The notes under the pieces were generated by a model. The model did not search any database, had not been told where the DNA came from, and worked only from the letters and a program-made list of their open reading frames with translations. The position numbers and the translations under genes are program-made. From Jimgerdemannia flammicorona (lineage: Eukaryota; Mucoromycota; Endogonomycetes; Endogonales; Endogonaceae): a stretch of 23,511 nt of DNA. The stretch lies in assembly GCA_003990745.1 (NCBI GenBank), contig RBNI01001244.1, positions 1 to 23,511 of the forward strand, given 5' to 3'. Shown here one piece after another: positions 8,767 to 19,073 of the stretch. Every line of letters begins with the position of its first letter. The first letter of the stretch is position 1.

Positions 8767-9777
8767 AACGGACTCATGTCCCGCGGATTTTTATTGGAAG
8801 GGAACCTAGACTATATAGGCCAAAACCCTCCCCCACCACCCATCAAGCACTGCCCCCCCATTAACCTAGGCTAACTATTGTCCAGCAGCTCAACCATGCC
8901 AGGCGCAGCAGGGCCTATGTTGGCCCGCATCTCATTCTGCGCACCATGCTCTCCCTACCACCAGGGGAAACCCAGCCATACGCCAACAACCGAAAGCGCA
9001 CGCCCGAGGTCGTTGGCGTATGGCTGGGTCACGATGTGATTCAATGCAGACCCACAAATGAGAATCAAGGGGGCAACACGTGACTTTGTATGCGTATATA
9101 CACCTTTTTAAACAATTCGTGGGCTGGTCTTTGCATAGTATATGGAACTGACCCTGTCGCAAAAGTAATTATATCAGCCCCCTCCTCCCACCCAGATTCG
9201 CCTCAAAACTTCACATTCCGAATGCTACAGTGTCATTCACGCGCCAAGAACACCACCCGCACCGGTTCGGATGGATAAATAATTGTTCCAGCAGTGTGGG
9301 CGCTTCCATTTTGTGTAGAGCTGCTAGGACTCGCGAGTGTATAACAATGGATCATGTATACTTTGGCAAGTTCGCCAATGCCGAATTGAATGCCATACTC
9401 AAGCGATAACCTCTCAAATCAAATCAAATAAATTTAGGGCCGGAAATTCATATTGCGCACTCTTTTCTTTTATTTTGAGTAGGTAACGTTATTGTTGAGT
9501 TTACGGCCGCACGTTTAGTTGTAACAGAACCTTTTAAATTTCCCAAAAGAAAAAACTATGTGACCGACTTCAGCGACATGACCTCTCGCTGTAGAGCCGC
9601 CATTTTATACGGTATTTCTGTCGCTTGGCGAGTTGTCTGATACTTCGTCAACGGCGTCGGTCTGCAACGTTGTTTTGACCCGATCCTTTGTTTGTTTTTG
9701 GTACATTTTGTAGTATATGCCTTATCGTGTGATACGCATGGATTCGAGCAGGTTTATCGATATTGTGAACATACGCT
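8767..9777. other. Intergenic region downstream of the transporter; possible retroposed sequence
   Basis: No recognisable protein. The left end has the 3'-end geometry of a polyadenylated minus-strand transcript (see the poly-T tract). It also holds an 18-bp inverted repeat (8970-9029), a 20-codon + strand frame from ATG 9349 with a favourable ACAATGG context that I cannot identify, and a TCAAA direct repeat at about 9416-9432. A TTTATT at about 9470 on the + strand could be the polyadenylation signal of the minus-strand transporter gene. Confidence 0.5.
8970..9029. repeat. 18-bp perfect inverted repeat (hairpin)
   Basis: Left arm 8970-8987 (ACCCAGCCATACGCCAAC) and right arm 9012-9029 are exact reverse complements, separated by a 24-nt loop; after one mismatch three more pairs extend into the loop. 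It is too long and exact for chance in 1 kb. It could be a transcript hairpin, a protein-binding palindrome or the remnant of a small inverted-repeat transposon. Confidence 0.85.
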
Positions 9778-12700
9778 TCACGCCGAGAAGGCATGACCTT
9801 GTATGAGCCAAAAAAAAAAAAAAAAAAAAAAAGAGGATTTTCGAGTAAAAAGCTCAAAAATACCTTCGCTCGTTCCATTCTGCCCGCTTTGCATAAGCTC
9901 GCCATGTGTGCCGGATTCCACCACCTGTCCATCGCTGATACTACAAATTAGCAATGCTGGATCAGATTCGCGTACCAACTAGTTCTAGTCATTAAAAAAA
10001 AAAAAATCCTTCCCTTCCTTCACACGTATCTTCTACAAAAAACGCACCACAAGATGAGATCAGCGTCGACGATGGTGGATAGTCGGTGCGCAATTACGAT
10101 AGTGGTACGGTCCTTGGTCATGGTTGCCAGCGAGTTCTGGAGTAAGCGCTCCGTGGTCGAGTCTAGTGCCGAGGTTGCCTCGTCTAAGAACAAAATCGGC
10201 GGGTTTTTGAGGAACATGCGCGCGATAGCCACTCGTTGCTGAGTTAGGCAAGAGATGCGGAGAAGAGGAGGGCGGAGGGTGGAGGTGGGTTGGTACTGAT
10301 AGCAAAGAATTCGACAATACTTCTATGTTTGACATTCAAACCTAAACTATTCACCTTCTCTCCGCCACTGAGCTTCAGTCCTCTCTCGCCGATAATCGAT
10401 TCGTAGCCTGGATGGTACATAGTGTGTCAAGATATCGCCGTATCCTCTCGATGACCCTCCAACGAAGCTCTAAATCAATCGAACCAACCATCAGGGAATG
10501 CAACTATTCGATCGTGAATAAGCGCAGCCTTGGCCGCCGCATACACCTCTTCGTCTGTAGCATCAAAGGACCCATACCGAATGTTGAACCTACATCCCGG
10601 CCTTTTACGATTAGCATCATACCTCTCCCTCCATAAAGTAATTGCGCCAAAAAAAAAAAAAAAAAAAAAAAAAAGACTCCTTCTACTGCTCTTACATAAT
10701 GCTTTCGTTAAATAACGATGTTTCCTGCGGGACGACCCCAATGCTCTGTCGTAGCGAGCGTTGGGTCACCGTGCGGATATCCTGTCCGTCCACCAGGATC
10801 CGGCCAGAAGTCACATCGTAGAAGCGGAAGAGGAGACGGAGAATAGTGGTTTTGCTAAGATGCCACGGTTGGCATGGTTAAAACGTGCATCAAACGAAAG
10901 AGTCAATATATTGATGCAAAAGACACAGTAAAAGACGACGTCATGTCCTGTATTTACCCGCCTCCTGACGGCCCCACCAGGGCCACAGTAGCTCCCTTGG
11001 GTATTGTGAAGGAGATTTTACGCAAGGCATAGTTGCGATGGTCATAGAAAAAGGACACGTTGTCTACAATAGGGATTGGTTACATGCCGAACAATCCTCA
11101 GCATTCAACACGGGTGGAATCAGGCACGAAAGCTGAAAAATCACTGTAATGACTTACCGAAGACAATATTTCCTTCGGTGATAACAAGGGCTTTGCTGTC
11201 CGGAGAATCCTTGACGGTCGGCTCAACCTTCAGTAGCTCCAGCATTTTTTCCATGTCGACGAGGCTGTGTTGCATATCGATGTAAATCCATCCGAGGATG
11301 CCGAACTGCGAAGCCACTGAGCAATCAACAAAATGGCAGGAACAGCAAATCCTCAAGACTCAAACGTCACGGAAAACCACCTACCTGCCCAAACATCTGC
11401 ATGATATACTGCCCGAAGAACACATAATCCCCAACCGTCAGTTCTCTATGCACAACCCTCCACACCAACAACAAACTTCCAACGCATAAACCCGCATTGA
11501 TCACCGTATCCTGGCCAATCCACAGTAAATTATTCGTATTTGCGCTCTGAAATTCCAGCTTTTGGTACTTGGCCACAGCGTTCGCATACCTCCGAATTTC
11601 AAACTCCTCCGCCGTATAATACTTCACTGTCTCATAATTAAGCAGAGAATCTACTATCATAGCTTCTGCTTCCTGGTCCAATTCGTTCGACTCGCGTGAG
11701 TATCTTGTTCTCTGCTCCGTCAGCCCAATTGTGAAGGCGACGTAGAAGATGACAACGACGAAGATGATCAGCCCAAAAGACCAGCCATATGCGAATGTGA
11801 AGTAGGAGACCCCGATCAGCGCATCGGCCACTGCCGGAAGAAACCTGAAGAGGACGCTCTGGAAGATGTCCTGGACGGAGGTCGTGCCCCGGTCGACGAT
11901 GCGAAGAACCTCGCCTGTCTGCCGATTTAGGTGGTATTCAAGCGAGAGGCTGTGTAGGTGCGAGAGTATCTTGACGCTTAGCTTTCGGGTCGTGTATTGG
12001 TGGATTGGGACCCAAAGATAGGTTCGGAGAGCGTCAATTCCGCCCTAGATTAAAATTATATGAAGGTAAATAACGAAAAAATATGATAAAGGCATCCAGT
12101 TCCGGGATTTTAGATCCCAAGAGCGAGAGAAGAACTTACGGAGCCTTGTATAAACTTTACGACGTATAACATAATGATTTGATTCCAAGCAAAATACGCT
12201 GAGACGTATGAGTATTGTAAACACATCAGTTGAGTTCATGAGAGCTTAAGAACTAATAAAATAAATAAATAAACCCATTTCAACCCCTCAACAATGATAC
12301 CCACAATCACCAGTACTAAGACTATCCACGACCTGCTTCATCTGTATTGGTATCAAAATATTCAGTACCCTAGCCATAAATAGCAGCCCGATGCAAACGA
12401 GTACGATGAACTGCAGTCTGAGGTCCTTTGCAGGGTAGAGGAATGGCAGGATCTGCTTGATTTTTGGCCCGAAGTTTGCAAACGCCGACTGCTCCACCTT
12501 GGGCGTTTCCTTGTGTGACACGGTGGCGGGAGCCACTGGGGTTCTAGGTTCAGTGCCGTCATTGAACGTGCCATAAATGGATGAGATGGAGGTTGCACTA
12601 GGGATAGATTCTTTTCGGAGGCGGCGGCGGATGTTTAGCACAAGACATGCACAGATGATGGCCAAAAACAGGGCGCGGAAGGCGAAGAGGTAGTAGTGAA

Positions 12701-13331
12701 AGAGTTCCAAGATATCGAGCGCTGATGGGGAAATTGGGTTGATTGTAAGTTGAAATCAAGGGAACGGAGGAAACGCATAACTGAATTCACCGCATTCCAC
12801 CAACTTACCGCTCCGTGCCCCGTATAACCTGCCGGTCAAGACTCCGAACTCTCCCAATTCCAGCAATGTCGCCCCGAACCAAAAGCCGTGTTGCAGGAAT
12901 CCCCATTTACCCCGTATTTCCTTCCCGAAATACAGCCCGATCAGATTGAAAGTCCAGGCTGTACTCGAGACCAGATCGTAATACAAGAGACTCCCGAGAC
13001 ATTCTCCTCTGAGCGTCCCAGAGAAGGCCAGTATGGCCACGTCCGTGAGGAAGGTGCACAGGACGAGGTTATTGAGGGTATATACCGTGAGCACGAGGAG
13101 CGATGTTCGAACGAGAGTCGGATCCACGTGTTTGCCATGAGCGCTGAATAAGTTGTCGTTGGGTGCCTCGACGGTATCGGTCGGCGTGCTGGAGGCGGTG
13201 CCAGAGCCCTTTTCGGGCTGACGTTCTGGGGACCGGAAGCGGAGGTGGATTGTGCATACCAGAAACACCAGCGAGAGCGTAGGTGGAACGACGGCAAAGT
13301 CGCCCAGCGAGGGACAAAATATGGACGTCAT
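9778..13331 (-). CDS. hmt1: HMT1-type vacuolar ABC transporter (heavy metal tolerance, ABCB6/ATM-like half transporter)
   Basis: By homology, an ATP-driven exporter of glutathione- or phytochelatin-bound metals into the vacuole. Twelve exons on the minus strand: 13331-12809, 12721-12311, 12198-12140, 12044-11385, 11305-11158, 11063-10958, 10854-10696, 10589-10489, 10407-10355, 10238-10048, 9940-9864, 9797-9778; they total 2508 nt (835 aa plus stop), close to S. pombe Hmt1 (about 830 aa). All introns are GT-AG. The N-terminal 230 residues hold several hydrophobic segments (TMD0), then a linker and the transmembrane domain. ATPase motifs: Walker A GPSGGGKTT (split by an intron), Q-loop VVPQET, signature LSGGEKQR, Walker [14 protein letters not shown]-loop IAHRLS. 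Start ATG 13331 is the first in the frame. The last intron (66 nt, with poly-T) does not alter the frame if retained. The C-terminus ends soon after GTHGEL, shorter than usual, so the last exon is least certain. No internal stops. Confidence 0.93.
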
Positions 13332-13448
13332 TGAGAGGCACCGTGGGGGTCAAGAGGCAAGAGAGAGGAGCTAGACCTTAGTGGGTTATCAAGCGTCGGT
13401 GGGCGGAGCACGATTTCGTCATCGGATGACAATATGCTATCGGTGTAA

Positions 13449-13462
13449 CAGATATATACACG
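13449..13462 (-). promoter_or_regulatory. TATA-like element upstream of the ABC transporter
   Basis: On the minus strand GTGTATATATCTG lies about 120 nt upstream of the ATG at 13331, followed by a CT-rich leader (about 13340-13375), a common fungal promoter layout. No metal-response element was identified. Confidence 0.4.
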
Positions 13463-15195
13463 TTGGGAATGCAAAGAAAGGCCATGAGACGGTACACCTT
13501 GGGAAAAAGGAGGACACTTTTAGGTTTCGATCATCTGGCAACACCGTGGTCAAGGCGCATTAAGCCCGATTATCAGGTTCGGGTTTCACCCAATACCCGT
13601 ATAGCGGGGTCCAATGTGAAGTACAGTCCCTTATTCCTTTCGTCGATCGTGACTTTTTTCGCTAGCCACTTTCGAAGACCATGAAATCGTAGAGCTCGTC
13701 CACAGTGAGGCACGCCAATTGCCAGAGATGCGTGATAACTTTGAGTATCTCTGGATGTTAAACCCTGGTTGTCTATGTACGCCGTTTACTACATTTTATC
13801 TGATTAAATACTTTTTGGTTGCTCACTTAGATTATCAGTTACTCCAATAGAAACTTTTCTCAGCCGTCGCGTTCACAACAAGCGACATGATTTGCACCTA
13901 ACCTAAAATGCCTATTCATAGCGTCTGGAATTGGCATCACCGAGAACTCCGGAAATACCTAGCATGCATGATATTGCGGTTAGTTCAAGTGACGTGGGTG
14001 AACTGTACTTCTATTCCAATGGCGAGCGAAATTCTCTCAAATTCGAACATCTTGGTCAGCCATCTTGGCTAGCTATTATCTTGCACGATACGATGCATTT
14101 TTCAATTGCATATATTTGTGGTATCTCGGAAATCTGTTGATCGGAGTCTTTTGCCAATCCTTTGATCCGATTCCATGGTTAAAGCAACAGGCTTACTCTA
14201 TCATAAAACTTCTTTGGAACACTCAGTGCAGCGATATCGCCAAAAATCCATTCGATCTGAGATCCCGGCCGATATTAACTCAAATGACTCGGCAGCGGAA
14301 CCCATATTTTTGGATTGTCCACACGTCTTGAAGACAGTTCGTTCCATGTCATTATCCAATGGACTCGCGAGGGCAGAGCTCCTTTCCGGCCGATCGAGCC
14401 TTGTTGAGTTGTCAAACAATTGCTTGATGCATATCATCTGTTTCGAGATGGTCTCCGTCCCCCGTCACCAGCATTTCGCGCAAGGATACATTTTAACCGC
14501 AAACAATGCGTGTTTACAGAATCTTTGAGCAAGTGTCAAACATAGCATTATTAGCCGTACTGAATTCGAAATTGGTGTACTAAAGAGTAGGCAAAGAGAA
14601 AGATATTATGCGTAATTGATGTAAGGATTGTGCGTAAATAAGTGAGTTCTTCTAGTGCCAACCGCTGTATTGCTAGCCGGCAGGGTTAGAGATAAACGAC
14701 GGTTGTGTAACAACGGAGGTTTAGTCGCATCCTAACTACTTTAGCAAATCTGCCCATTCATACCTCATGTCAAAGAAAACATTACTTGGTTCGTCTTTTT
14801 TCTCTTTATTTTTTTCTGCTTTTTATACATTTGAAATCTCCTCGGTCTATAATATTGCTCACACGCTCCAACAGAAGGCGTTTTAAAATGCAATAAATAT
14901 TTATGTAAAGTTGCGACAGAATCTGATCTCTGGAGTTACATAAGCACATGCAAAGCCATATTATTATCCTATACTCCGCTACCGCTGATTTCCCCATTAC
15001 TGTGTGTTCAATATTGCACCCACTTTCTGAAAGGCAAAAGTGAGTCGAATACTTCGTTCTTAACTAGCCGTGATAATAAGAGCGCTTTCGCCAGGATAGA
15101 GGACGATCTTCAACACTGTCATAAGGTTGGCGACAGGTTGCAAGATACCAGTGCCTATCTTCTCATCACTTATTATATCTGCCAACAAAAAGATG
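13463..15195. other. Upstream/intergenic region without recognisable gene
   Basis: Short open frames in several phases (for example 13931-14140, 14175-14528 on +, 14201-14437 on -) have no recognisable domain, overlap each other and lack a consistent splice model. CpG is normal. I see no RNA gene or repeat here. Confidence 0.5.
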
Positions 15196-15412
15196 GGGGA
15201 TGGGGGCGCAAAAACCTCCGCAAAATCGATAAAACTATAATCAGATGGGAGCTGAGGGCTTTTCGAAATCAACAAAACGCTCACCGGAAGGCGTAAAAGC
15301 CTTTGCAATGGTCCTCAAAACCAACAAAACTCTCACCTCATTGAATCTGGCGAACAATGAAATCGGATGTGAGGACGTAAAAGCCTTCGCAATGGTCCTC
15401 GAAAGAATCTGA
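15196..15412 (+). pseudogene. Decayed leucine-rich repeats (RNI/NLRC-like, about 28-residue unit), copy A
   Basis: In-frame core 15287-15412 (42 codons to TGA) encodes two units with KAFAMVL, NKTLTSLNLANNEIG and again KAFAMVL, matching the ribonuclease-inhibitor-type LRR consensus (L-x2-L-x-L-x2-N-x-IG-x2-GA-x-A-x2-L). Before it, out of frame, 15196-15240 encodes GDGGAKTSAK and about 15241-15286 another damaged piece. Such proteins serve in protein-protein recognition. Indels and stops make this a relic. It lies next to, and converges on, the minus-strand open frame at 15466-16035. Confidence 0.7.
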
Positions 15413-15465
15413 TCAACGATGCAATCGGATATGAGCCATCTTATCGACTCGTGCCCGCACCTCAC

Positions 15466-16035
15466 CTAGTCCAAGACACTAACGCCATGAATCGGTTCCT
15501 CGCTCACTGAGCCGCCTACACCCGAAAGCTCGGTCATTTCGTAATACAGCAACCCAGTATCAATCTCCAAGGCGAGGGCATCATGGACATGGATGGAAGG
15601 AAGAGTATCACAACCCTTTCCATCCAATGTGGTGGCATTATAGAAGAGCTGACTGAGATGAATCATGCGTTCGTGGAGAATGTGATTGAGTAATGCATGA
15701 GAAAATTCACACCCCTGACAACCGACGCTCCCCTCTACGACGTCTCCCTCCCCACCCGCGTCGACAAGCATGTCCGAACTCCGCCGCACCGCCACATACA
15801 GGTCACACGTATCGTGGAACGAAGACTTCTTGCAGCGCTCGGGAAGGCCATCTTCAAGCTCAATTTCTACCGCCCCTAGGAGAACGATGTCGAGACTGCT
15901 GAGTATGCTGCGGGCTCCGACAATGGTGGCGAGCCCGAGAACGCATATTTGCCGCTCAAATAGCTGCTCACCGTGATCGTCGGCCTGTGTCTCGGTCCAG
16001 AAACCTAAGCCGACGGATTTATGACTCCCACGACC
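15466..16035 (-). CDS. Unidentified 189-codon open frame, probably a 3'-terminal exon or gene fragment
   Basis: Open without a stop from 16035 down to TAG 15466-15468. The first ATG in frame is only at about 15762, so the 5' part is probably entered by splicing; a good 3' splice site (CGGCTTAG followed by GTTTC) puts an exon start at about 16004. Codon third positions favour C and G as in the transporter exons, which supports coding. The product is soluble and acidic, with an ILSSLDIVLLGAVEIELEDG segment near 15880 and HALLNHILHERMIHLSQLF near 15690; Cys pairs occur mid-protein. I recognise no family. Upstream, in another frame, ILFIGVEVVGVINPSA (about 16014-16061) may be an earlier, now shifted part. 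Confidence 0.5.
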   Translation of the reverse strand, partial: GRGSHKSVGLGFWTETQADDHGEQLFERQICVLGLATIVGARSILSSLDIVLLGAVEIELEDGLPERCKKSSFHDTCDLYVAVRRSSDMLVDAGGEGDVVEGSVGCQGCEFSHALLNHILHERMIHLSQLFYNATTLDGKGCDTLPSIHVHDALALEIDTGLLYYEMTELSGVGGSVSEEPIHGVSVLD

Positions 16036-16236
16036 TCAACCCCAATAAAGAGAATGTTTGGCAACCCCTGCAATACTCTTAACGGAAAGTCTTGAGTATA
16101 GTGTAACGTGATTGACAACCGGAGTAGGCGATGGATTTATAATGCAAATACAAGAAAAGCTATCAACTATTATCTATTGAGTATGTAATGACTAGCGAGA
16201 GCATCATCATCACTTATCATCTCCTATAAAATCCAA

Positions 16237-16911
16237 ATGCGCTACACATGACCATACCCATTATAGGCCACCACCTCGTTGTACAAACGCTCGAAATGCA
16301 ACAGAGGGTCAAAATCAAACAAATCATCAGTTTTCAACCCCGTTTTTTTAAGCATCGGAAAGCTCATTCGGGGGAAATCATCACTGGGTTTCAACAATAC
16401 TTACACACATTACTGGCTACCACATAGGTCAATTTTAAGGGTGTTTTGGTCGCCGCCCAAACAACCGCAAGGCGTCACGCTTGTGGTTGTGCAAACACGT
16501 GGATGCCCAGTCGGCGTGTATGCAAAAAAGGTTGTCAGATATCCAAACATGTCATGTTGAGATTGACGATACTGAATCTAAAAGTCCTTCGGAGTGACTT
16601 GCTTTCGAGTGCGCTTGGCATGCTATACAAACGGACCAACCGTGTTTTTGAGCATCAAAAGGTTCATTTGGAGGAAATCATCACCCTATACCCACGTGCT
16701 ACACACGCCATGCCCATTACTGGCTACCACACAAATCAATTTGGTGTTTTGGTTGCCTTTCGACACAGTTGGGTGACTGCTCCAACAGGGCGTCACACTT
16801 GACCGTGCGTGGCTGTGCAAACACGTGGGTGTCGCGAATTCCTCAAAATAGAAGGTTGTCAGATATCCAAACAGGTTACATTGAGATCGATGATACTGAA
16901 TCTAAAAAGTC
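16237..16911. repeat. Diverged direct repeats of about 250-280 bp
   Basis: Copy A (about 16337-16585) and copy B (about 16636-16911) align along their lengths: GAGCATC/AAGCATC near the start, GGAAATCATCAC, ATTACTGGCTACCAC, GTGTTTTGGT, GGCGTCAC, GTGCAAACACGTGG, GTTGTCAGATATCCAAACA, and GATACTGAATCTAAAA at the end. A partial third copy of the ATTACTGGCTACCAC block is at about 16237-16275. Small indels separate copies. Open frames crossing them are not conserved between copies, so this is non-coding repeat DNA. It runs directly into the 19-bp minisatellite. Confidence 0.8.
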
Positions 16912-16915
16912 TTAC

Positions 16916-17226
16916 ACTTGGCTTCTGAGTGTGTCGCGCTTTCGCGCTTGGCTTGTCGTGTCGTGCTTGGCTTGTCGTGTCGTGCTTGGCTTGTCGTGTC
17001 GTACTTGGCTTGTTGTATCGTGCTTGGCTTGTTGCGTTGCGCTTGGCTTATTGTCTCGTGCTTGGCTTGTCATCTTGAGCTTGGCTTGTCGTCTCGCGCT
17101 TGGCTTGTCATCTCGCGCTTGGTTTGTCGTCTCGCGCTTGGTTGTCGTCTCGGGCATGGCTTGTCGTCTCGCGGCTTGTTATCTCGCGCTTGGGTTATCT
17201 CGCGCTTGGTTTATCGTGTCGCGCTG
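16916..17226. repeat. 19-bp minisatellite, about 15-16 copies
   Basis: Consensus GCTTGGCTTGTCGTGTCGT. The left three full units are identical; later ones change TCGTGTCGT to TCGTCTCGC or TCATCTCGC, and two near the right end have small deletions. The unit has no stop in any + frame and 19 is not a multiple of 3, so long open frames (16769-17260, 16918-17244) are a by-product. Confidence 0.92.
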
Positions 17227-17307
17227 GCCGGATTTGGGCACTAAATATTTAATCTTGTGACTGCAATTAGTACTGATGACGCAATAATGGTGACGTACTG
17301 CTTTTAT

Positions 17308-17618
17308 ATCGGAGCCGAGAGGGTAAAAGAGCCTTTGCAATTATCACTTCACAATAAAATCAGAGTTTAAGCCTCGTAAAGCACTGCGAAAACAATAAAT
17401 CGGGGCCGAGGGCGCAAAAGCCGATCTGAGGGCACAGAAGCCTTCGCAAATACCCACAAAACCAATAAACCCTCACATCATTGAATATCTCGAGCGATGA
17501 GATCGGAGATAAGTGCGCAAAAGCCTTCGAAATGGCCCTCGAAAATAATAATACTCTCACCTCGTTGGATCTGTCGAACGATGGGCCCAGAAAGGGTATG
17601 CTACACAATATTCAATAA
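17308..17618 (+). pseudogene. Decayed leucine-rich repeats, copy B
   Basis: Same RNI-type LRR signature as at 15196-15412. Pieces: IGAERVK then a shifted AFAI (17308-17350); IGAEGAKA (about 17400-17423); SEGTEAFA (about 17428-17451); and an intact core 17472-17618 encoding LTSLNISSDEIG, KAFEMALENNNTLTSLDL and a tail to TAA 17616-17618. At least two frameshifts. It may belong to the same former gene as copy A, split by the repeats between them, or to a dispersed LRR family. Confidence 0.7.
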
Positions 17619-18969
17619 CTCCTTGAGGAAAACAAGAATCAGGCTCGGAAGGAAAACGACAGGGTTTCAGCCATCTCTTCACATCCGACGCTCAAGAAAG
17701 AAATGAACGTTCTCGCTCGCAATCTTCCTTACTAAACCGAGACCTCGGTGACTCCCTTGCCAAAGATCCTCCACTGAGCACAAAGGCAGCAAGCTGCTGA
17801 AGTAACGACAATGCAGCCGTCAAGTTGGGATAACAGGACTTGCCCAAGCATGAGTTATTAGCGCCTTACTACAACCGGCGCCACAACTGTTCGCGTCAAT
17901 ACATTTAGTGGCATTTATGACCAACGTCGGCTTATTGACTATCGAGCATGGAGCGATCAACTCGCTGCTAAGTGTTTTTAGGGAACCGCAATTTATAGGT
18001 TATGCGTGGCTCGATGACCTACTTCGTAGGTGCGGTAATATTTGTTGTGGAGAGGTTCGTTGTCAAGTCCAACAGAGTAGCCCATCCTCTCTTCGCCGCT
18101 GAGCATTTCGATTTGGTTTTCTGTTTACACGCCTTCAAACCTTACATACCATTGCCCTGACCAGATATCGAACCGAGTTCCGCGTAAAACTCCCATGCTC
18201 GTTGTTCACTATATCGGAACCTTCGTCATATTCTGGACGAGTATCCATTGGTATGACTTATAAAAAACGAAGCGTTTTCGTTATTCTCATTTACGGTGCT
18301 GTTGGGTCAAAGTTTTGGATTGATTATCGTTCAACATTTCGAAGTCAGGCTTGCGACTTCCTTTTGGACATGGCATAAGGAACGAAGAGGCTGTATTACA
18401 TTTAACAATAATTATGTTTGTTCGGTGGCGCCTGTGTATGACGCAGTTGTACCGTGTCCATTATGTTTAAACGATAGCTGGTCTACATCTTTTCGAGCTT
18501 CTAATCACTTTTTTTTTTTTTTTTACCGCACATAAGTCATGTACGGTAAGAGCGCGTACGACGAAAGATGGTCGCTGTTGACTTTCTGAGGTAACACATT
18601 CGGCATCGCCGGAAATAAGTTCACAAGACTGTCGCACAGTTATTTTAGAAGTCGCACGCAGTACTACATATAGAAGTTTGACACAATATTATCTATTTTG
18701 TCAGACGAACCTTTTTTTTTCTTTTCTTTTTTCACCATATTGTTTCAAGCATTTGAATATAATGTACTATTCTAAATCTCAAACATCTCACCAATAGTAC
18801 GTCGAGTTAATATTGTTAGCACATAATTTCATCCAAGAAAACGAGCCCCTCCGGTCCGCCGGTTCTACCGTTTCAGTGGTTTATTTATCGTACCACACAA
18901 ACTTTAGGCGTCATAAAAATGCGACATTAGCGGCGGTTGCCGGTATTATTTCCGTTGCGCATAACTCTT
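17619..18969. other. Region without recognisable gene
   Basis: Open frames 17908-18102 and 18296-18535 on + lack any known domain; the second runs into a 16-T tract (18509-18524). A CT-rich run lies at 18712-18732. Nothing else is supported. Confidence 0.5.
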
Positions 18970-19073
18970 GGGCAGATGGCATCGTCCCTCCTCGACAATG
19001 AACTCGAACGTGTGACGGTCCTTGTCGACATTTTCGAGCTTGAAGAGCATGGGATATTCGATGTTGAAGCTCG
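18970..19073 (-). pseudogene. UFD1-family exon fragment
   Basis: UFD1 with NPL4 and CDC48/p97 extracts ubiquitinated proteins. On the minus strand, after a splice-acceptor-like ATTACAG, 34 codons (19071-18970) contain NIEYPMLFKLEN and, nine residues later, FEFIVEEGRCHLP, matching the UFD1 N-domain segment (N-I-x-YPMLFKL ... LEF-x-A/V-EEG-x-YLP). Third positions are mostly C or G, as in the host gene. The family's HCGVL piece between the two blocks is missing, and what follows (KSYAQR, then TAA) does not continue as UFD1. Weaker similarity to the preceding N-domain (YPI...R near 19390; AKTVIVPPG near 19290) is in other frames. Best read as a fragment or broken duplicate; the working UFD1 gene should be elsewhere. 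Confidence 0.72.

Noticed and set aside
13381..13563. Small + strand frame with a CxxC...H pattern
   Set aside because: It lies in the promoter region of the transporter on the opposite strand and matches no zinc-finger family; the spacing is not convincing.
16446..16802. 118-codon + strand frame across the direct repeats
   Set aside because: The frame is not kept between the two repeat copies.
16769..17260. 163-codon + strand frame with repeated Cys/Leu/Trp segments
   Set aside because: It is produced by the 19-bp minisatellite, which has no stop in any + frame; other frames are open as well.
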